This document shows, piece after piece, positions 33,754 through 37,654 of a stretch of DNA of 37,654 bases (the stretch's first letter is position 1; each line of letters opens with the position of its first letter). The DNA comes from Cohnella sp. (GTDB lineage Bacteria; Bacillota; Bacilli; Paenibacillales; Paenibacillaceae), in the NCBI GenBank assembly GCA_028287445.1, contig JAQBPQ010000162.1, forward strand, positions 1 through 37,654. Direction: 5' to 3'. The notes beneath the pieces are model-generated. The model did not search any database, was not told where the DNA came from, and worked only from the letters and a program-made list of their open reading frames with translations. Position numbers and translations under genes: made by a program.

Positions 33754-34710
33754 TTATACAAGCAATTTTTTCTCCATTTTAATGGTTTTGACCGAACCGG
33801 CTGGCATAACCACCAGTTCCTGATCCACGATTTCATATCCCATATCCTGATACATCGCCACATTGTTCTGTACGGTTTGTCTGACTTTGCAGCGGCTGAT
33901 GTCGAGACCTTTACTTCGGCCCTGCTGCTCAATCCAACGGACAAGCTGCTTGGAGTACCCTCTGCGTCTGCGGGAAGGGATAACGGACAATCGGAAAAAG
34001 TAGATCGCGTCTTCCTGGGTTTCATAACGGACCATCGCGACCGGTCTCTCGTCTTCGTATAAAATCGCGGCTCTCTGCCCTGCCTCCAGCTTTTCGCGAA
34101 CGGATTCCACTGTTTCATCCAGCGCGCTTGAAGGGGGAACAGCGGCCCGGTATTCCTCGAACGCTTCCATCATCAGCGTATGTATGGTTGCGGCTTCGTC
34201 CGCTCCAGCAGGCCTAATCTGTACGGCAGGGTCGGTTCTCAGCCTCGTAACGGGACGTGTACTTGCCTGTTCCGAGGGACCCTCTTCCGTTGCGGCATCG
34301 GATTCCTCGTCTGTTATCTGTTCTGTCTGTGAAGTGAATGCTCCGGAGAAGTAAGCTTTGGACGAACGGGTGAAAAGCATAATCACAATAACCAATCCGA
34401 TGATCATTTGAACAAAGTTGCTTGTCGAGAAAAACAAGATGACAAGGGCGGCCAAAATCGCCGGTATCCGTTGCCGGCGGCGGATGAACCAAAGCGCCAA
34501 TACGGCAGTGGCCACCGGAATGAGCAGGAAGATAAAAGTTGTCGTAAGTTGGCTTGTCGTCAATTGATCCATATTGACTTTGTAACGCTGTTGCATGGAC
34601 GGAGAGACCATAATCATGATGTTCATCACGAGCGGGATCAGAGATAGTGCCAATTTCACATAAACGAGCCATTCGGCGGTTCGGATACTTCTGGGTTTCG
34701 GCAAAGCCAT
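33754..34710 (-). CDS. Fusion of a four-helix membrane domain with a GNAT acetyltransferase domain
   Basis: Protein of 318 residues. The first 120 residues form about four membrane segments (LVYVKLALSLIPLVMNIMIM; FIFLLIPVATAVLALWFI; IPAILAALVILFF; MIIGLVIVIMLF). A charged linker (about 130-170) joins a GNAT domain: IRPAGADEAATIHTLMMEAF, FFRLSVIPSRRRRGYSKQLV (acetyl-CoA loop RRRGYS) and NNVAMYQDMGYEIVDQELVV. The membrane anchor suggests acetylation near the membrane; the substrate is unknown. GGAGG is only 2 bases before the ATG at 34710, and an in-frame TTG 6 bases on has ideal spacing, so the exact start is open. The gene precedes the TetM-like one, 164 bases away. Confidence 0.85.
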   Translation of the reverse strand: MALPKPRSIRTAEWLVYVKLALSLIPLVMNIMIMVSPSMQQRYKVNMDQLTTSQLTTTFIFLLIPVATAVLALWFIRRRQRIPAILAALVILFFSTSNFVQMIIGLVIVIMLFTRSSKAYFSGAFTSQTEQITDEESDAATEEGPSEQASTRPVTRLRTDPAVQIRPAGADEAATIHTLMMEAFEEYRAAVPPSSALDETVESVREKLEAGQRAAILYEDERPVAMVRYETQEDAIYFFRLSVIPSRRRRGYSKQLVRWIEQQGRSKGLDISRCKVRQTVQNNVAMYQDMGYEIVDQELVVMPAGSVKTIKMEKKLLV

Positions 34711-34764
34711 GTCCTCCTCTTTCTCTTTCCAGAAGATTTCGTCTAAAACGGACGGATTCCCTTT

Positions 34765-34793
34765 ATTGTATGTATTTTCGGATCCAAACACAA
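34765..34793 (-). promoter_or_regulatory. Weak promoter of the membrane-GNAT gene
   Basis: TTGTGT (34788-34793), 17 bases, TACAAT (34765-34770) on the minus strand, directly after the sbp terminator. Confidence 0.4.
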
Positions 34794-34841
34794 AAAAGAC
34801 GCAGGCCCGCGCCGACCGGGAATGCCGGAGGGGCTGCGGGC
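34792..34841 (-). terminator. Terminator of the sulfate transport genes
   Basis: GCCCGCGCC (34805-34813) pairs with GGCTGCGGGC (34832-34841) with one bulge, around an inner CCGG/CCGG stem; a run of six Ts follows at 34792-34797 on the minus strand. Confidence 0.6.
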
Positions 34842-34852
34842 AAGCGCGCCTT

Positions 34853-35950
34853 TTACGTTCCTGCAAGCACCTGATACCAAACGCCTCTTTTGGAATAGAG
34901 AGAATCGCGAACTACGTCCCAACCTCCAAGATAACGGATATCGAATAACTGCGGCGGCTGGGGATATTGATCCTTGAGCTTGTCAGCCAGCTCCGGTAAC
35001 ACGGGCCGAAACCCGTGTTTGGCGAATAACTCCTGCGCTTTCTGCGCACGCAGGAATTCCACGAATGCTTCCGCCACTTGCCGTACACCATGACGATCCG
35101 CGTTGCGGTCGACCACCGCGGCAGGATTCTCGATCAGTATCGTGCTCTCCGGCACGACGATATCATAATGGACCCCTTGGGCGATCCGGGCCAGCAACTC
35201 GTTCTCATAGGTGACAATGACGTCACCTACCCCGTATTCGAAGGCAGCCATCGAAGCGCGGCCGCTTTTGTCCATCGATTCGATATTCCGGTGAACATCC
35301 GCCAGAAATTGTTTGGCCGCCGCGGCATCTTTGTGTCCGCTCTCCGCCTCCGACCGCTTCAATCCGGCGCCATAGATCGCGTTGATGTCCCACTGTGCGC
35401 CGCCCGATGTTTGCGGATTCGGATACAGCACCTTGATGCCGGGACGTTTCAAATCCTCGAAACCTTTGATGCCGAGCGGATTACCCGTACGAGTACCGAG
35501 AACGACAATGGAACGTGTGACCATCCCGGAGTACGGAGCCTGCTTCCAATCCTTGCGAAGGAGACCCGCTTTGGCGATTTTGTCGATGTCACCCTCCATG
35601 GCAAGCAGCACCACATCCGCTTCAAACCCTCCGACGATTGCCCGCGCCTGGGTACCCGAGGCTTCATAGGATTCCTGGAAGCTTACGGTCTGTCCGGTCT
35701 TGGCTTTCCAATCGGCCTTGAAGGCGGGGAGGATATCCGCGAGCGCGTCTTTGGCAACCGAATAGGCACCGATCACCAACGTGACTTCTTTCTTGCCCGG
35801 CAGAGACATGGAGTTGCTTGGAGCGGATTGCTGCGATTGGTTTCCACCGCTGCATCCGGCCATTGCGAGCAGCGCCGCGATCAGAACCGGGAGGCCGACA
35901 GCTTTGGCCAGCCGCTGAAAGGTAGTTTTCCTGCTGCCCGGCTTCACCAT
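34853..35950 (-). CDS. sbp: Sulfate/thiosulfate ABC transporter substrate-binding lipoprotein
   Basis: Periplasmic-type binding protein of 365 residues, anchored as a lipoprotein. The signal peptide VGLPVLIAALLAMAGC ends in a lipobox; a Gln/Ser-rich spacer follows. Sbp/CysP family marks: VTLVIGAYSVAKDALADILP, FQESYEASGTQARAIVGGFE, PNPQTSGGAQWDINAIYGAG and VIVTYENELLARIAQG. It captures sulfate for CysA/CysW. GGAGGGG lies 5 bases before the ATG at 35950, which fixes the start and excludes a longer frame to 36022 that would overlap cysA. It is the last gene of the run and ends at the terminator downstream. Confidence 0.95.
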   Translation of the reverse strand: MVKPGSRKTTFQRLAKAVGLPVLIAALLAMAGCSGGNQSQQSAPSNSMSLPGKKEVTLVIGAYSVAKDALADILPAFKADWKAKTGQTVSFQESYEASGTQARAIVGGFEADVVLLAMEGDIDKIAKAGLLRKDWKQAPYSGMVTRSIVVLGTRTGNPLGIKGFEDLKRPGIKVLYPNPQTSGGAQWDINAIYGAGLKRSEAESGHKDAAAAKQFLADVHRNIESMDKSGRASMAAFEYGVGDVIVTYENELLARIAQGVHYDIVVPESTILIENPAAVVDRNADRHGVRQVAEAFVEFLRAQKAQELFAKHGFRPVLPELADKLKDQYPQPPQLFDIRYLGGWDVVRDSLYSKRGVWYQVLAGT

Positions 35951-35970
35951 CGGTTCCCCTCCTGTCTGCG

Positions 35971-37035
35971 TTAAATGTGAATTGGCATCGGATCTTCCTT
36001 CATCCTGTTTTCCATGATCCAACTGTCGTTGTCGTTAAACAGATAAGCCCGATGTACGAGTACCTGAATAGGATCGCCCGGGTGCAGAACTTCTTTCTCT
36101 AACGATCGGTAGGTGACGAGGCGGGACGACCCGACGTCCACCTCCACCAGCCATTCGCTGCCCCGGAATTGCAGATGCCTCACTCGTCCGGTCTCCGTGG
36201 CGGATAATATCCGAAACTCGGCTGCTTTACCGATTTCGACGTACTCCGGACGGATCAATGCTTTGGTATCCGGCCAGGTAGACGCCTCCTCAAAGCCGCG
36301 GATCGACGCCACATCTTCCACGATGGTGGATTCTCCAATAAACCCTGCAACAAAGGGCGTCTCCGGGTTTTTGTAAATGTCCCAGGGCGTGCCTTTCTGC
36401 TCCAGATTACCTTTGTTGATGATCATGATTTCGTCGGCGACTTCGATCGCCTCGTCCTGATCGTGCGTGACGAAAATCGACGTAATGCCGAGACGGTCGA
36501 TCATCTCCCGGAGCCAAGAGCGAAGCTCCTGCCGGATTTTGGCGTCGATCGCCGCGAATGGCTCATCAAGCAGCAACAACTGCGGCTCCGGAGCAAGCGC
36601 CCGGGCGAAAGCCACCCGTTGACGCTGCCCACCCGACAACTGGTGCGGGTACCGTTTCTCAAATCCGGACAATCCCGTCAGCTCGATCAACTCCGCAACC
36701 CGCTGCTTGATCCGGGTTTTCGGCCATTTTTTCACCTCAAGGCCGAAAGAGATATTGCCTTCCACCGTCATGTGTTTAAAGAGTGCATAGTTCTGGAAAA
36801 CGAAGCCGATCCCGCGCTCTTGGGGCGGCAAGTCGTTGACCCGTTTGCCGTGGAATACGATATCGCCGGAATCCGGCGTTTCCAGACCGGCCAGCATGCG
36901 GAGAATCGATGTTTTCCCGCCGCCGCTTGGGCCTAGCAGCCCGATGAGCTGGCCTTTGGCAATCGTGAAATTCACATCATTGACCGCCTGGAATTCGCCG
37001 AATTTCTTCGTTAAACCGCCCACTTCCACATGCAT
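35971..37035 (-). CDS. cysA: Sulfate ABC transporter ATP-binding protein
   Basis: ATPase of 354 residues. Walker A LGPSGGGKTSILRML, Q-loop FVFQNYALFKHMTV, signature LSGGQRQRVAFARALAP, Walker B LLLLDEPFAAID and the switch histidine in FVTHDQDEA are all intact. A C-terminal TOBE-like region (from about 240) includes VRHLQFRGSEWLVEVDVG. Start: GGAG lies 3 bases from an ATG at 37041 and 9 bases from the ATG at 37035, so the second is favoured (HVEVGGLTKKFGEF). The stop lies 20 bases before the sbp start. Confidence 0.95.
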   Translation of the reverse strand: MHVEVGGLTKKFGEFQAVNDVNFTIAKGQLIGLLGPSGGGKTSILRMLAGLETPDSGDIVFHGKRVNDLPPQERGIGFVFQNYALFKHMTVEGNISFGLEVKKWPKTRIKQRVAELIELTGLSGFEKRYPHQLSGGQRQRVAFARALAPEPQLLLLDEPFAAIDAKIRQELRSWLREMIDRLGITSIFVTHDQDEAIEVADEIMIINKGNLEQKGTPWDIYKNPETPFVAGFIGESTIVEDVASIRGFEEASTWPDTKALIRPEYVEIGKAAEFRILSATETGRVRHLQFRGSEWLVEVDVGSSRLVTYRSLEKEVLHPGDPIQVLVHRAYLFNDNDSWIMENRMKEDPMPIHI

Positions 37036-37064
37036 CCCCATGCACTCCTTTTCGCTTTACCTTG

Positions 37065-37654
37065 TTATCCCTCTCGCCGTGATTTGGCCCATTCCATTAG
37101 AAGCAGAAGTCCGACCGAGCCGGCCGCCAGCACCAATGCCACCGCGTTCGCCGACGTCAGGTTGAAGTTTTCCACATCTTGATACACAAGCGTGGTCGCC
37201 GTCTGCGTCTTAAACAAGATGTTACCGGAAACCACGAGCACCGCGCCGAATTCCCCGATGGCCCGGGCGACCGTCAGCACGACGCCATACACCACGCTCC
37301 ACCGGATGGAAGGCCAAGTTACTTTCCAAAAGGTCGTCCAGCCGTACGCGCCCAAAGTCGAAGCCGCTTCTTCCTGCTGGCTGCCGATTTCCTGAAGCAC
37401 AGGCATCACCTCACGGATGACCAGCGGGAAAGTGACGAACAACGTCGCGAGGATCATCCCCGGCAGGGCGTAGGCGATATGGATACCGCCCCGTTCCAGC
37501 AACGCTCCGAGTGCCGTGTCCGGTCCGAGCATCAAGACGATCATCAATCCGCCGATCACGGGTGATACCGCAAACGGCAAATCGACGATGCTGTTGAGAA
37601 GCTGCTTCAACCGAGGCCCCAACCAGGAGGCTCTCACCAGATATAACGAAAACA
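37065..37654 (-). CDS. cysW: Sulfate ABC transporter permease, 5' end outside window
   Basis: The frame is open to the right edge, so about the first third is missing. The visible 196 residues hold four or five membrane segments: VDLPFAVSPVIGGLMIVLML, ALPGMILATLFVTFPLVIRE, VVYGVVLTVARAIGEFGAVLVV, and ALVLAAGSVGLLLLMEWA. The coupling (EAA) loop reads EEAASTLGAYGWTTFWKVTWP. These fit CysW. Only 29 bases separate it from cysA. Confidence 0.92.
   Translation of the reverse strand, partial: FSLYLVRASWLGPRLKQLLNSIVDLPFAVSPVIGGLMIVLMLGPDTALGALLERGGIHIAYALPGMILATLFVTFPLVIREVMPVLQEIGSQQEEAASTLGAYGWTTFWKVTWPSIRWSVVYGVVLTVARAIGEFGAVLVVSGNILFKTQTATTLVYQDVENFNLTSANAVALVLAAGSVGLLLLMEWAKSRREG

Overview
The window is a gene-dense stretch of a low-GC-phylum, spore-forming bacterium of the order Bacillales; gene content and order fit Paenibacillaceae best (an inference, without a database search). 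Markers are a sigI-rsgI pair, a soluble PAS-type sporulation-like sensor kinase, infC-rpmI-rplT behind an L20-type leader, an ilvB-ilvN-ilvC(-leuA)-leuB cluster behind a T-box, a perfect PerR box before a 2-Cys peroxiredoxin, and strong AGGAGG-like ribosome binding sites throughout. Many real starts lie inside longer open frames and were chosen by ribosome binding site.

Layout. 1-4.9 kb (minus): YuiH-like molybdopterin oxidoreductase (cut by the left edge), an MFS transporter, an M17 leucyl aminopeptidase and a sensor kinase whose promoter carries a palindrome and Spo0A-box-like sites. 5.0-7.2 kb (minus): rsgI and sigI, overlapping ATGA-style; RsgI ends in a disordered tail encoded by ten 12-bp repeats. 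7.3-8.6 kb: a zinc-ribbon protein and the PerR-type peroxiredoxin. 8.6-16.4 kb (minus): branched-chain amino-acid biosynthesis, T-box > ilvB > ilvN > ilvC > terminator > leuA remnant > PLP aminotransferase > GDPD-family enzyme > leuB. 16.5-19.1 kb: a small GNAT enzyme, an 83-residue Gly/Phe-tailed protein and the infC-rpmI-rplT operon. 19.1-22.5 kb: a membrane glycosyltransferase, a PAP2 phosphatase, trmB and a 62-residue protein. 22.7-26.4 kb (plus): YtqA-type radical SAM enzyme, VOC protein, manA, a small membrane protein, moaB. 26.4-31.4 kb: YghZ-type aldo/keto reductase and B12/radical-SAM protein (minus), a lipoprotein (minus) and a Cof-type HAD phosphatase (plus). 31.4-37.7 kb: a 52-bp tandem repeat, a TetM/EF-G-like GTPase, a membrane-GNAT fusion, and the sulfate ABC genes sbp-cysA-cysW (cut by the right edge).

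The most striking observation is leuA. Its ribosome binding site, first 15 codons and C-terminal regulatory domain are present, but the whole catalytic barrel is gone, the junction is out of frame, and a second one-base lesion lies near the end. The flanking genes, the upstream leucine-type T-box and leuB look intact, so this locus as read cannot make 2-isopropylmalate. Other points to check are the 52-bp hairpin-bearing tandem repeat, the repeat-encoded RsgI tail, the Spo0A-box cluster before the kinase and the changed drug-site loop in the TetM-like GTPase. I saw no CRISPR array, insertion sequence, tRNA or rRNA gene, and no single wholly new multi-gene system.
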